NCBI GenBank assembly: GCA_964017155.1
Contig: OZ024861.1
Span: forward strand, 19,771,713 to 19,835,712
DNA: 64,000 bases
Reading direction: 5' to 3'
Origin: Oasisia sp. SBJ-2009
Taxonomy: Eukaryota; Annelida; Polychaeta; Sabellida; Siboglinidae
A program made the position numbers and the translations under genes. Every line of letters starts with the position of its first letter. Position 1 is the stretch's first letter. This document shows positions 24,201 through 39,200 of the stretch, piece by piece. The notes beneath the pieces were generated by a model. That model searched no databases. It had not been told where the DNA came from and worked only from the letters and a program-made list of their open reading frames with translations.

Positions 24201-27200
24201 GTAAACTGTTTACATCTCAGAAACCCAGAGAAGGCCAGACAAAATGTGGTCTCGCCCCGTCTCGGGGACCAGGTCCTAATATACGCATGTAAAAAGCCCG
24301 ACCTAAGTTTCTGACACAGTTGGCTTAAAATAAAAGCTGTAATTGGGAGACAAGCTTTAACAATATTATCTTGTGACTTCTTTACTGCTTTAAGAATAAC
24401 TCATAGTTGTAAAAATGGCTGACAACTAGGAAAACAGCATCGATCTGGAAATCCAACCTTAATGTGTGCAAACCTAGTACCTACCCCCGGGGTACTAGAA
24501 ATGTTTGAATATTTTTAATGTAATGAATTTTTAATGTAATGAGCTGATGCAATGTGTGACAAAATATATAAAATATCTTCAGATATAATGGGATGAGTGT
24601 GGGTCAAATTTCCAGAGGGATATAAATTACTCGAGTGAGTGTTGGACATGGGCGTGATCTGGTAAAACATGTACAGAAAAAACATGAATTTTTACAGATA
24701 CTAATAATTGATTAATTGTTAGTCTGGTTGATTAATTGTTAGTAATGATGGAGGCATACGATGTATGAATGCTTTGGAATTTTTTTTAATTTTCGAGTTT
24801 ATGTACTGAAATTGTAATATTTAGCAAACATACATAAACTCACAATGATACGCACGCACGCACGCATGCACACATACACACACAGTATAGATGTACAGAT
24901 GTATAGATGAACATTATTTGTATGGATATGAACGGATTGCACTTTGTTCTACAAGATTTTACTTTTATTATGGGCCATAATAGAGTATCGGAGGCAACAA
25001 CCGCTGTTTATCACTCATATAACATGTAGAAACAATGCCAATGACAGCGGTTATTGCTTCCGATACCCTATTATCACCCATCGTAAATGTTCAAGTCTTG
25101 TAGAAAAAAGTTCAATCTGTCCACATTCGTACATCTACAATATATATATGCATGTTTATAAGTGCTAAGTTCAAGTTTTACATGTAAAGATTATGTTAGT
25201 TCAGGGTAAAAACCACTCTCAATGCTCTGAGTGAGATCAGTATGGATGTCATGCAATGGATAAGCAATGCTTCTGGGTATTGGTTAGACTGTTTTCAATG
25301 TCCAGTCATCAATGTAAGACATTATATAAATAATGTGACACCTTGATTCATGAATTCCATTGTTTCATATCATCCAGATATATTTACATTATAAAATAAT
25401 TTATTTTGTCTTACTGCATTTGTAAGTCCTAAAGGTGGGTTTACACTATGCAACGCCGCTGCAAGCAACGAGGTGATTGAGAAATGTCAAGGCCGAACGA
25501 TGTTGCTTGCAACGTTGCTGCATGCAACACCTCTTGCATGTTTACACTATGCAGCACGGTTGCAGCGATGAGACATTAATTTGTCTCCAGCCCACCGTGT
25601 GGCGCCATTCTTACATAGCAATGGATGTGTAGCATCTGGGGGGTTTGGGAATCAATTTCTTAGACCTGAGTACAAATCACCACTGAATAAAAAATTCAAA
25701 CCAATATAATGGAATCTCATAAATTTAGCTTATTTTATATTTTATGATATGACATTACACTGATTACAAATACATTAGTGGTAGAGGCAATGTTATGGGA
25801 TCCTTGCGGACCAACAACATTAAATAAATAGTACACAACGATACACAAATGCATTTTTTTATTAAACTAACTGCACACATTACTTGAAAGTATTGTAAGA
25901 AGATGACATATGAAATGACGCATGAGTACTTTAATAAATATATATTTTTTTAATTCTGAAATCATTATATTGTGAAATATACATAACCAATGAGTGTGCA
26001 TGTGAGCATAAAAACATGCTAAATTGGACGTAATGTTCGGTAGGCTGCAAATGATGTGCTATACTGATATTCAGAATACACTTTATGTGCATCAAGTGGT
26101 ATTATATAACTTGACTTGTAAGATGAGATGCCACTGAAACAAGGAAACTTGTCCACATGTGGAGATGGCAACTTGTCACACCAACTCTTACATAAAGCTG
26201 ATGTAGTGTAATCCATAATTAGTGTCCGCCATTGGTTTCAGTCTACACACATCATATATGTCTTGCTTTCTGTAACTCCATTAACTGCAACACAAAATAT
26301 AATATCATAATTAGTTGATAACTTTACTGTAGTTTACATTGCGTGAGGAGTAAATACCGGCACACGAACAGACATGAAACTGTTACAACATTATGTGTTT
26401 AGTTAATATTAGTTTTTATTACTCAGCTATTTTGTTTTGAAAATATGATGTATTTTATGTTAATGTTTATGTAGAATGCATAGCTTATATTGGCTTACCA
26501 ATTATTTATAGTATATTGATAGTGTATGTGGAGCACAAACTAGAAACGTATATGGAGTAATTTTATTTATATGTTTTCTCGGTTAAAAACATATTAATTG
26601 TTTAATTAAACACTTTTTGTAATAAAATGTAGGTGTATAATTATATGAAATACTTATGATAATATGATTAGTTACAATTATGTATATTGTAGTTTTAAAA
26701 GAATCCCTTTAAAGGGAATCTTTGGGACACAAAAGAAATTATTTTATTTTGATCAAAAAATATTAATACCAAATTATTACAATTATCTTTGTAATTTTTT
26801 ATTAATGTAAAACTCTTTGTAAGTTTTAATTAATATAAATATTTCATGTAACCCTACACAATAAACCAATAATCACATCAGTATTGCTGATCCCATTTTT
26901 AGAATCATTATATTTAATTAGAAAAGTACACTCGCCCTATAAAACACTACATAAATACAAGTGCGATAAAACAAGTACGCGCCGCTTTGAATATTGTCAG
27001 CGATACCTACCTTCAAATACATATCGATTCTTCACTGTGATGACACTGCCATGACCCGCAAAGATGGTACTCCTAACAATTATGTATAAAACAACAAATG
27101 GCGTTGTTCGTAGAATTGATCAATTAACCAAATTGTCTAATAATTTGCCGAGCAACAACTCGCAGCAATGCTTGCTTTTGAAAGCTATACGTCACTCACG

Positions 27201-30200
27201 GTTATTGCCTGTGATTGGACAAATGCCATGCAACCATGAGACAATGTTGCATGGAATAGAACCTTCCCTATCCATGAGACCGTTGCAAGCAGTGGTCTCG
27301 TGAGACGCCGCTGCTTGCGATTTTATGTCTACACTAGGCGATCTGGCTGCAACGGTGTTGCAAGCAACCGTGACTCATGTTACAAGCAGCCGCGTTGCAT
27401 TGTGTAAACCCGCCTTAAGAGATGGTTGGGTTGTATCTGTACATTCGGTTTAGTGGTAATTTCAAGCACATGGCCCCAATGGTGCAGACTGGAAAAAATG
27501 TACACGAATGTCTTAGTTTTTTTTAAATAAACGTATTTTTTATATGTCATTGGGCACATGCCACAGAAAAGAATATAGCATTCAAATGTATGACATTTAT
27601 TAACGTAACGTCCAAATGAATCACTGTCACCACATATACTTGCTTATCTGCAGATCTGGTTGAATTCACTGACGAGGAGGGCTATGGAAAGTACCTTGAC
27701 TTACATGAATGCTATGTCAAATACGTCAATCTGAAGGGCATAGAGGTATGTTGTATCTGCAAACTCTGCATACTGTCCTATTTGGTTTGTTTAGTGTTTT
27801 AGCAGTAACTAACGTACCCCTGTAAATCCCGACTTTTGATATAAATCCCAAATTTCTTCCATCCCAATTGTTTCAGGCAAAAACCTTATTTAAAGCCACA
27901 CCCAGACTTTGAGCCAAGATCATTTAATATTGTGTAATGATCATTAATGAATTAATAAATGACTCTTTTTGGTAATGCATTGATAACTACGTCACATAGG
28001 AATATTGTTATGTGAATTTTTTCAAAAATGGGAAAATATGTACCCCGCATATAAGATTTTCACCATGCTATCAGAACATAATTGGGTGGCAGAATGTTCA
28101 TAGTTCATACACTCAATGAATAAATGTAGCCGTATACTTAAGCTATTCAATAGTGCTAAAATTATGTTAAGAATGTTTATGGCATTTTATGTAGACCCAT
28201 GCATAATAAGCCTGACCCAGACATGTGTTTACTTCAAAGACAAAGGCAGCTAGTAACAAAATAATAACTTGTCATCTCCACCAGCGAGAGAACAGATATA
28301 ACACATTAACTAGCAGTGATGTCACTGCTCTGCGAATACTGGCCCTTCCCTAATTCGCAGAGCAGTGATAGTTAGAGGGTAACTAAAAACCACTAATGAC
28401 CTGTTGCTGCATTCACATAATGTGGCTGTGTTTCTGTCGTCTTGTATGGATCACCAGATAAATAAAAACAAATTACTACTACTGGTTAACTAGAATTAGG
28501 TGTGAATTATGTGATTATGGTGAAGAGACTAGGCAGTGACTGGTTCACCTAAACACATTTCATTCATAATTTCTAACTCACTATAGTCCAAAAGACTTCA
28601 GTGGGACCTTCCCCGTTTTTAAAAACCCAGTTCCACCCATAATATACCAACTCTTATTTTGATTCCACCAAATTTATTTGTTTCTAGTTCCACCCAATGT
28701 GCTGATTCCAATACATCTTTCATTCTGACTCCACTCTGTGTTATTGCTACATAATTTATTATACATTATACAATATATGAGAATTTGTATTTCTTTGAAA
28801 ATCATTTAAAATGTTGGCTAGTTGAACCAATTCCAACATAATAAACTTCATAACATGTATATTGCTAATGTGAGAGTATACATTTTACCAACTTAACAAA
28901 CATACATTCCTTCTGTAAAAACATTATTGCTGGCCATAGCCATTTCTACTGTAATAATTAAACATATTTTGTAGTTGTAATAATTGCTTTTGCCCTCAGA
29001 AAATTGATTACATCACATACCTGACAGTGTTTGACCAGCTATTTGACATCAGCAAGGAGAAGAAGAATGCAGCATACAGAGAGTAAGTTGTGTTGTTCAT
29101 CTTTTTATTCACAGAATGTTGTAGTGTGGCTAGCACCAAGCTCCTTGCAAGACTTGTGAAATGTTCCATTGTACCAGTTCTCAAGTTTTATTTACAAATA
29201 ATATGCCTACAAAAACCAGTAATGCATATACATGTGTCAGGTTTGCTTGAAAGTGGCCCACAAAATTTAAATTATTGTTTTTAATAGTGGAACCTCACCA
29301 TTAAAGTTACACAACTCTGTCAGAGTTACCTGAATAGTGTATTAGCTGTTGGTACTAATTTATTTATTTGGAACTATTCTAGGATTATTATAATTATGAG
29401 GTGGAAGCATTTCCAATGTCACCATAAAACTATGTTTGGCCATATTACAAAAGACTGCAAAATATATATGTTGCTGGGAGTAACTGCATAACCTTTTCAT
29501 TATAGCAAACAATGGAGGCAATATTGTGGTAGTATATTGATATGAGTGTATGTGAACATTTGTTATACTGTTTCAGTTACTTACTCACACTGCTAACATA
29601 CCTCGAATCTTACTGCAACCGAGTGAAGCCTCTCCTAGACCTCAATGAGGTAAGGTGTTTATAATAAATATCATCTGGACGAATGAAATAAACAGTTTCT
29701 GTAAAATATCATAAACTGGAATATAAAGATACTGCTTAAAGATCATGCAAAGGTTCCAGAAAATGATATACAGCTGTTTGTGATAATATCAAATTACATT
29801 TTTGTATATCAAAGATGTATGTAATGTACAGTTTACTGGTGTTTTTGTCTTCCTGACCCAGCTGGCTTCCTTCATTATACTCATAGCTGCATGCACAAAC
29901 CCATCCACTCATCATTTGGATGGGTAAAACCCGTTGTGGATGGATAGGAATATTGGTGGACGGATGGTGGAAGGGTAAATGGCTCAGGGGTAGAGCTTTG
30001 GACTCTCAACTAAGAGAACCCACGTTCAAATCCTGTGCTGCCATGTAAAATCTTGGGCATGATTTTTTACTCTACATTGCTCCAGTTCACTCAGCTGTGT
30101 GAATGATTACATGGCTGTAGATAGTGGTATGAGCAGCTTTCATGCATTAATTGCAGTGTGGCTGGAACCTTCCCTGAGAAGTTGAGATGATATTTGATTG

Positions 30201-33200
30201 AACAGGTCTGCCAGAGAGTAAAGTGTGAAGTGCTTTGAGCACTCCTGAGGACTTGATACTGTGCTAATACAAGAACTTACCATTTACCTTCCAGAAGAAT
30301 GAAGGAGCAAAAAACATCTTCCAAAATCGTACACGTAGATATCTTGTCAGTTATGCCTTGAAAAATGCGTGTCGTGTGTGATTGTAGTTTATTTCAGGCA
30401 TAAAGCACATATTAACTGTATGTATATGAGTTAACATCCAAGTATCCACCCAAAATGTGTGACTGGCAAAATGTTGATCCTGTATAAGGCCCTGGCTTCC
30501 TTCATATGCTGCGTGCTTGGTTGGCCCCGTTACCCACTATTTTCACTCCCTCTTGGTTTTCATTTGTCAGATAGTCAGTAAGGACGGATGAATTGGTGTT
30601 GCTATTAGACATGGCACTTTTTTCCAACTCATATATTTCTTATATTTCATATTGTCTATTTCTGTGTTCCTCTACGTCTTGTGTTTTTAGTAGCCTTCCT
30701 GTCTCCCCAATGCAGTGTACTCAACACCACAGTTCTTGCATGTTATTTGGTACCATAGTTGTCCTTTTTGTGCCAGTATGCAGGTATTGCCAGCGTCACT
30801 TCAACACTTTTTGCTAGCAGCTTCAATGAAATGTACAACTGCACGAAACACCATACCGGACCAGAAAGACGTAAGGCACTAATAGCAAAGGAACTTGCCA
30901 AATACAACATCGAAATCGCCGCCCTATGTGAAATAAGGTTCTCAGAGTCTGGTAGTCTCAATGACTTGGAATACTCTTTCTTCTGGATTAGCAAACCCGA
31001 AGGAGAAAGAAGGGAGGCAGGAGTGGGTTTTGCTATCAAAAAGGATATTGTCACAAAGCTGACAGAAATGCCATAGCCAGTAAGTAACAGAATCATGACG
31101 ATGAGACTACCTCTGAGCAAGAACAACTTTGCTACAATTATCAGCGTGTATGCTCCGACAATGACAAACCCAGACGAAAACAAGGAGGCCTTCTACAACC
31201 AGCTGGCCAGTGTGCTCAGTGGCATCCCCCGTACAGATAAACTACTGATGATAGGAGGCTTCAATGCGAGGATAGGAAGAGAAAATGACAAGTGGCCCTT
31301 GGTCATGGGCAAACATGGGATTGGGAAATGCAACTCCAATGGCGAGCTTCTACTGGTGGGGCTGTGCTCTGAGTACGAACTGATAGTGACGAACACCATG
31401 TTCAAGCAGTAGGATGAATGCAAAACCACCTGGATGCATCCTTGTTCCAGATGCTGGTATATGATCGACTTCATCATCACGAGGTGTTGATAAGATGGAC
31501 ATCCACAGTACCCAAGCCATGCGTGGAGCTAACTGCTGGACTGAGCACCAGATGCTGAGGTCAAAAGTGGCTTTCAGAATACGACAAAAGCACAACAGGC
31601 AAAGGTCAAGTAAGCCGACCAAAACTAAGTACCATCAGCCATAGGGAGAGTTTTGAGCTGGTTATGGACAGTGCTCTCGCCCAATGGGAGGAGAATGAAA
31701 ATTCAACACCAGACGAGGAATGGGCAGCTCTGCAGCAGGTCGTATACAACACAGCCAAGACATATCTTGGCAAGCCAGACAGAAATCACCAGGACAGTTT
31801 CGACCCCAACGACCAGGAGCTACACACTCTTATGAGCAGAAGAGACCAAGCCCACCAAAGAGTGTTGCAAACCAGGAGCACTAGATCCACTACTGCAGCA
31901 TACAAAGATGCATGCAGACTGCTACAAAAATGCACCCATGCACTGAAGTCAGACTGGTGGGAAAGGAAGGCAGTGAGCTGCTGACAGAAACAACATGAAA
32001 GGCTTCTACAATGGACTGAAGAAGGAAGTGTGGGGACCCAAGAAAAAGCGACCTGTTCACCTGAAATCAACAGATGGAATGGAGACCTTCTCTGACAGCA
32101 AGTTGTGGCAAGATGGAGTGAACACTTCCAGAAGCTACTCAATGTCCTTGGCGACATAGATTACGAAGCTCTGGATAACTTCCCGCAGCACATTACCAAG
32201 GCAAGCCTCGACGAGATTCCAACCATGGATGAGATGGCTAGAGCAATCACCTGCCTGAAAGATGGCAAAGCATCTGGGGGAGATGGAATTCCTGCAGAAG
32301 TATGGAAGCATGGAGGAGACAATCTGTTCAGCAGACTCCACCAACTAATCACCAATGCCTGGGAGGTGGGTTCTGTACCACAAGCATGGAAGGATACGAG
32401 CATTGTAACCATCTACAAGAAAGTCGATCGAACAGACTGTGGGAACTATAGAGGAATCTCTCTTTTTTCCATAGCAGGCAAGATCTTTGCCAGGATCCTC
32501 CTCAACAGACTATCTACCTATATAACACCAGAGGTAGTTCCGGAGACACAATGTGGCTTCAGAGATAACCGGAGCACAGTGGATATGATATTTTGTGTCT
32601 GACAACTACAAGAAAAGTGCATTGAGCAGCACCGACATGGTATTTGTCAATTTCAGTAAGGCGTTCGAAACAGTTGGGAGGACCAGGCTATGGTAGCTAC
32701 TGAGGAAGTATGGCTGCCCAGAGAAGTTCACAACTATGATCGAGGCATTACACACCGGAATGATGGCGAATGTTAGTGTTAGAGGGGAAGTCTCGGAATC
32801 GTTCAGTGTCACAAATAGGGTCAAGCAAGGTTGTGTACTGGCCCCCACACTCTTCTCCATCTTCCTATCAGCAATGGTCGGTGAGGCTTTCTCAGACATG
32901 GGGGATTGCGTGTACATACAGTCCAGACAGAGCACTGACCTATTCAACGTCGCAAACTTCAGAGCGAAGACCCAGACTACTCGGATACTGATGAGAGTGC
33001 TATTCACAGATGACAGTGCACTGGTTGCACATTCTGCTGAAAAGATGCAGAAAACAGTGGACGCTTTCTCCAATGCGTCAAAGAAGTTCGGCCTGAAGAT
33101 TAACATCAAGTAGACCGAGGTCCTGTACCAACCCAACTCTACAAGAACCTGAGAGGAGGATATCATGGTTGATGGAAACAAGCTGAACTCTTTTCTGGAA

Positions 33201-36200
33201 TTCACCTACTTCGGAAGCACTATATCAAGTAAAGGATGAATTGACGATGAAATACAGAGGATGGCCAAGGCTAGTGTGTCTTTCAGCCGACTACGCCAGA
33301 GACTCTGGAACAACCACCATGTGTCCATGCGTGTTAAAGGCAAGATATGCAGTGCAATCATGCTGTCCACCCTCCTATACGGAGCCGAGGCCTGGACAGT
33401 GTACAGACGACAGGTGAAAAAGCTGCATGCCTTCATGATGCGACATCTGTGTTCGATCACGAGGATAACCTGGATGGACAAAGTGACAAACAAGGAAATA
33501 CTTGAACGGACAGGGCTGCCATCTATGGAAGATCTTCTGATCAGAAAGAATCTCCGGTGGACTGGACACCTCATGAGGATGTCACCAGACAGGCTGCCAA
33601 AGCAGATTCTCTACTCCCAACTGTCTTCTGGTCACAGAAAGAGAGGGCGCCCTCGTCTCCGGTTCAAAGATACCATCAAGAGAAACCTGAAGCTGAGAGA
33701 CATAAAGATTGACTCATGGACATCACTCTCACAGCAGAGAGATAAATGGAGAGCAACAGTCAAGTGATGGAAGCAGTCTTTGTCGCTTCGCGACCGACAG
33801 TATGATGATGATGACCAAATAATTTAGTAAAAAAAAATGTTCATGTTGAATTACACTAATAAGCAATACAAAACAAATGTGTCTTCAGTAGACGTTTAAA
33901 ACTGGTGAGATTGTCACAAGTCTTAATGACCGTTGGTAAATTGTCCATAGGGACGCAGCAGCGACAGCGAATGAGCAGTCTCCAGCTTTGGTACGGGTAC
34001 GCTTCACTTCTATCATGTTATTGTTCGCAGAGCGCAGTGTTCTTGTCGGTTGATACGGGCACACGAGTTCACGCAAATACACTGGCGCGTCGTTGTGCAA
34101 GGCTTTGTAATTGAATACAAATAGCTTGAAGTCAACTCTGCACACAATGGGCAGCTAGTGGAGTTCGCGTAACAAGGGTGTGGCACTGTCGCTACGTAGG
34201 CTACACATAATCAACCTGGCAGCTGTGTTATGTATTCGCTGCAGACGGGTGATGTTAACTGCAGATGTGCCATATAAGAGTGCGTTACAGTAATCAAGCC
34301 GTGATGTGACAAGGGTATTGACAACGCGTTCCTTTGTCGATCTGGGAAGAAAGCGGCTAATTTGATTAATGTTGCTTCACTTTATCTGTTGGATATACCA
34401 ACACGTGCATGAGGGTGGTGTGAGTACGCATGGCTGTTGCTACTCCATACTTCATCAGTATTTGAGATCCCATTCATGTACAGGTTGATTGTTTGGCTCC
34501 TGTAGTTTCTGCCCTTTGTTGGTCATATTAGTGCTTTGGTCCAGTGGACTTGTGGCATCAATTTGTGTCTGCTGTCTGCCATTAGTTATCATACCTCAGA
34601 AACTGTTGAAGAGCCGTTTTTGTTCTTCACATTTTGCACACCACACAGTACTAGTCTAGCTGGACACTTCAGGCCTTCTATTGTTCATCCTGACTAATTG
34701 CTCTTCCCTAAGTAGTGGCAGGTGTTGTATCAATAACCCAGTAGATCCCTGTTAAACTGAACAGCTGCTGCTTGCATGTTTTATGCTTTATCTTCATTTA
34801 AACTACTGATTTTATTTGCAAGTTGTAGTATTTTTTATGTTTGTTTAATTGTCTTTAAAATGATGTGACTGGTGTCTACTGGGTAAAGATATTACATTGT
34901 TTTAATTCAATAGGCAGGTTGTTCCAGTGGGATATGCTTGTATAAAAGAAGGAAGTTTGCCCAGTATCCTTCAGTCTTGGAATAACACATGCCAAGTTGC
35001 TGGCTCTTGTGGGGTACCTATCTATGGTGTATTATTTCAACATTTGTTCTTAAATATTCTGGTGCCTTTACATTTATTATATTGAACATGTGGCCCAGTT
35101 GTAATTGTTCTACTCTATAATCTACAGGGAGTAAACCAACGGTCTTAAATTCATTAGCTCCGACATGGAACCTCGGTGGAGCATTTAAAAAAAAAGAACT
35201 ATCTTGTTCGGGCTATTCTGCAGTTCATTTTTTTGACAATCCACTATACCATGCCAAATATGTGTAACGGGTAGTCAAAGTTACATTGAATCAAAGATGA
35301 AATTGGTAATTTTCTTGTTTTTATATTAAGCTTTCTGGCGATCATATACAAAAACTTCAGTTTGTTTGACGTTTTAGAAAGGACATCAGAGTCTATAGCA
35401 TCCCCATAAAGAGGCTGGTCTAAAGTTATAGTTATGCCTAACTAGGTGATGGTTGACTTTGATTCAATGACATTTCCATTACATACAATATTAAGAGTGT
35501 TACATATGCATAATTTTCTCTTTGTTCCAAACACAATGGATTGTGTTTTACCCAAATGGAGCGACAATTATTTTTTGATTAACCAGTCATTCACGGATTC
35601 TAGTTCAGAACTTAAACTTATCTCGATTCCTACCATGTCCCTTCCCGGGGCAAGCAAGACTGAAATGTCTACGTATAACAATAGCTTGCATTTAACAGCA
35701 ACAGACACATCATTTATATATAACAGAAATAACAAAGGCCCAAGTATAGAACCTTGTGGCATGCCCCAAATGATACCTTTAGCCACAGACATTGTTCCAT
35801 CTACATCGGTAACCTGTACTCTTTACAATCTAAAGCAACATATAGTGAGTTCAAGAATACCTACACCTTTAAGTTTCTTCAAAAGAATGGCATGATCCAC
35901 AGTATCAAAAGCTTTTTATAAATCCAACAATACCCTAATGTAATCAGTTAGGTGGATTAAACATGTATCGGTGGAATATAACGGCTGAAAACCAGACTGA
36001 AATTCATATAGTAGTTTATGTTTCGTTTGTTTAGTTGGTTGAACACTATTTTTCTAACACTAGATATTATATTTAGCTCTGAAATTGGTCTGTAATTCTC
36101 AACATTACTCTTACTCTTCTTTTTGTACAATGGAACAACCCTAGCCACCTTCAGATCATTGGGATATTTCCAGTAGTTATAGATAAGTTTACAATGTGAG

Positions 36201-39200
36201 TAAACTTATAATGATATCCTATGAAAAGTATTCAACATTTAACTTATATTAATTAACACAAAGATAAATAAAAATGTGCAGTTGTTTATAAAATAGAAAT
36301 TATGGCAGGATTAACCAGTATCTATGAGGTGGACGCATTGTTTAGCCCCACACGGAAAATATTCAAAAGCCAGCAAAGTCACCAGACTGTCTTCTCGGCA
36401 TAGTTACGCAGCCGATTGACAGTCGGTTAAGCGAGACTGATGAATAACCAGAGAAAATGCCAATTAGGTGATTACTGGAATAAGGTAACAACATTTATTT
36501 GATTGAATGTTTCTAAGGGCACCTCTGGACCTGTCATAAAGCTTCATGTCCACAGTTGCCTGTCTGTCTGAACAGGCTGGAAAAGAATACATGTTTATTC
36601 TGGACTACCTACCTGGCTTGACTCCAACTCTGGAGACTAGGTGGCCATGCCAGGAACCATGGATGATTGATTATTGTATATTTGTATAAATATTTGTGAA
36701 ACTGCCCACTGTTGTGCACTGAAGGACATAGCTAATTGGTTTTACATATATTAATTAAGCTTTACGTATATCTTCAGAACTATTCATTTTCTCGAAATGC
36801 AAGTTGAATTTATTTTGACACTATTTAATTATCTTAAAAATAGTATGACTGGTACAATGTCACCTGTAGGTGACAAACATGTAAAAATAATATTCTGAAC
36901 AACTATAGTTACAATGAAATATCATACAATTTATTGATATCAACTGCATTCTGATCATTTGGCTGGCTGAGTGGTTTGGAAGTAGATAACTCCATCTTGA
37001 CTAAAATATTAGTAAAAACCACTAACGTTGCTGAATTCACACAATTTAGCTGTGTTTTTTATCATCTCATATGGATAACCACAAATTGTCTTTAAAATGA
37101 TGTAACTGTGGTGTCTTCTGGTTAAAGGTATATTGTCACATGTAAGTGACAATTGACAAAGATAGAAATGTCATATTCTAGATAAATATTAAGTGCTTAA
37201 TCACCCACTTTATTGATATTATCTACAATACAAAATTTGTATTATTACTTAAAACAATTTATTCAGATTTTCTATACATTCCTATAACTTCAATAGTAAG
37301 AATCACAAAAGACAGTCATATTTGACAAGATTAATACTAAAGAATAACGTAGCCACAAAATGACAAGATGATCTGTGACAGAGTCAAGATAAATCATGTG
37401 TAGCTTCTAGATTGGTCATGTCCTCGCTTGCATGGCGTTCATGGGTGTGGATGAAAGTCCCTGGCCAAGCCAAAGCCAAGGCCATGTGCCGGCCCGCCTC
37501 GTTTCCTATAGCTATAGTCTCTCCTTGTGGCTCTTGTTCATCAGACAGTAAACTAACTGTGGTGGTGTTCTGCGACGCGTAGTTTCCTACTAACTGCCAC
37601 TGGGTGGCCTTGTAACAGTTGTAATTTGTACAGTTGGGATTTGTCAAATAAACTACGCCATTGTCGGCCATCGACTAGCTTCTTTATTTACAAAACTGTT
37701 ACGTGGAAATGCATGGAATAGCTGTGCATGTACATATTATTTACATAACCTCGCTCCACCAATCAGTAGCGCGCCCGGAGTGACCTGGTAGCCGTTGCTA
37801 TGTTGGGAACAAAGTTGTTTACACAGCTGATATGAACAGGCTGGGTCAGAGTTTGCATTTATTAACAAAAATGTGCCCATATATGGACATGCCAAGCTTC
37901 CTCATGATGCTTGATTTGTAAGGGATTGTCCCAAATTCAGCGGCAAAGACCATATGCAATTAGCAGTTTTAGCCATGTTGTTTCATGAAATTCAGGCAGA
38001 ACACCGCATAGCTCTTTGAACATGACACCAAAACACATAAAACAGACTCAGATAGACACTGCCAATGGTGACAACTGATAACATTAATACTAATGAATGA
38101 CTACATTCACTGAAAATCTCAAAATTGTTGGTTTCGCAATTTCTTCCACAAAAACACCATTTATGAAAAATCAATCAACAAATTTCGGTAAGATGAGTAA
38201 CATATAGTTTAAAGAACTACATGGCCATTTTGTCACAAACTGAACTTGGAAATGTTGGAATTGTTTAGTTATAATTATAGTTAAACTAATTTAGTATTCT
38301 GAATGACTAAGACCTATGTGTTTTATTGCTTTCATTTGTTGCTGTAGCCTGCCTGCCATTGTTTGTTGTCTGTTGTAGGAGATGGGGAGTGTACTGGATG
38401 AGTTTGAGAAGCAATGGCAGGAAGGAACCTTTCCTGGCTGGCCAGTAAGTTGTTGACAAGTACACGTATCAGACCTATGTATGTCTAGAAGTGCCACTAT
38501 ACTTAAAAATAAATTTTGCAAAATGGTGAACCATGAATGTTTACTTTGAATTTGGCTAGTTAAAATTTTAGTCCTTTGGTCCGAAGGTCCAATGGACTAA
38601 TGGCATCACTTTGTGTTCGCTATGCGACATCACCCTTTGGCTCTCATATCAGAAACCACTGAAGATCTGTTTTTAATTTGTTTAAATGGTTCTTTGGGTA
38701 CTGTCACTATGCATAAAGAAACAAAAAAATTATTGACACATTTTTAAGGCTCCTATGGTCCTCTAGGGCCTAAAAATGGTACATTTTAAGTTTTCCTATT
38801 TTATTCAAAAACTTCCGATCATGGACATTCGCAGCATTCTATTGTTGATGGGGCACTGTGTCTGACGGGATCCAGTGGCAGTAGTGATAGGAGCTCATGT
38901 CTCAGTAACACAGTAACCAGTTAAACTGGACAGTACCCTGCCTGCATGTTTTAAGCAATATCTTCATAACGACTCATTTTCTGTAAATGCAAGTTGTGTT
39001 TATTTTGGTGTTTGTTTAGTTATCTTTAAAATGATGTGAATGCAGTGTCTACTGTTTAGGTAAGTGACAAATATAGAAAATGTATATTCTGGACAATAGT
39101 TAAAATACATACACTTTATTTATATTATCTGCTGCAATCACACAATTTGGCTGTGTTTCTGGTCATATCATATGAATACACAGATAAAATGCCAATGATG

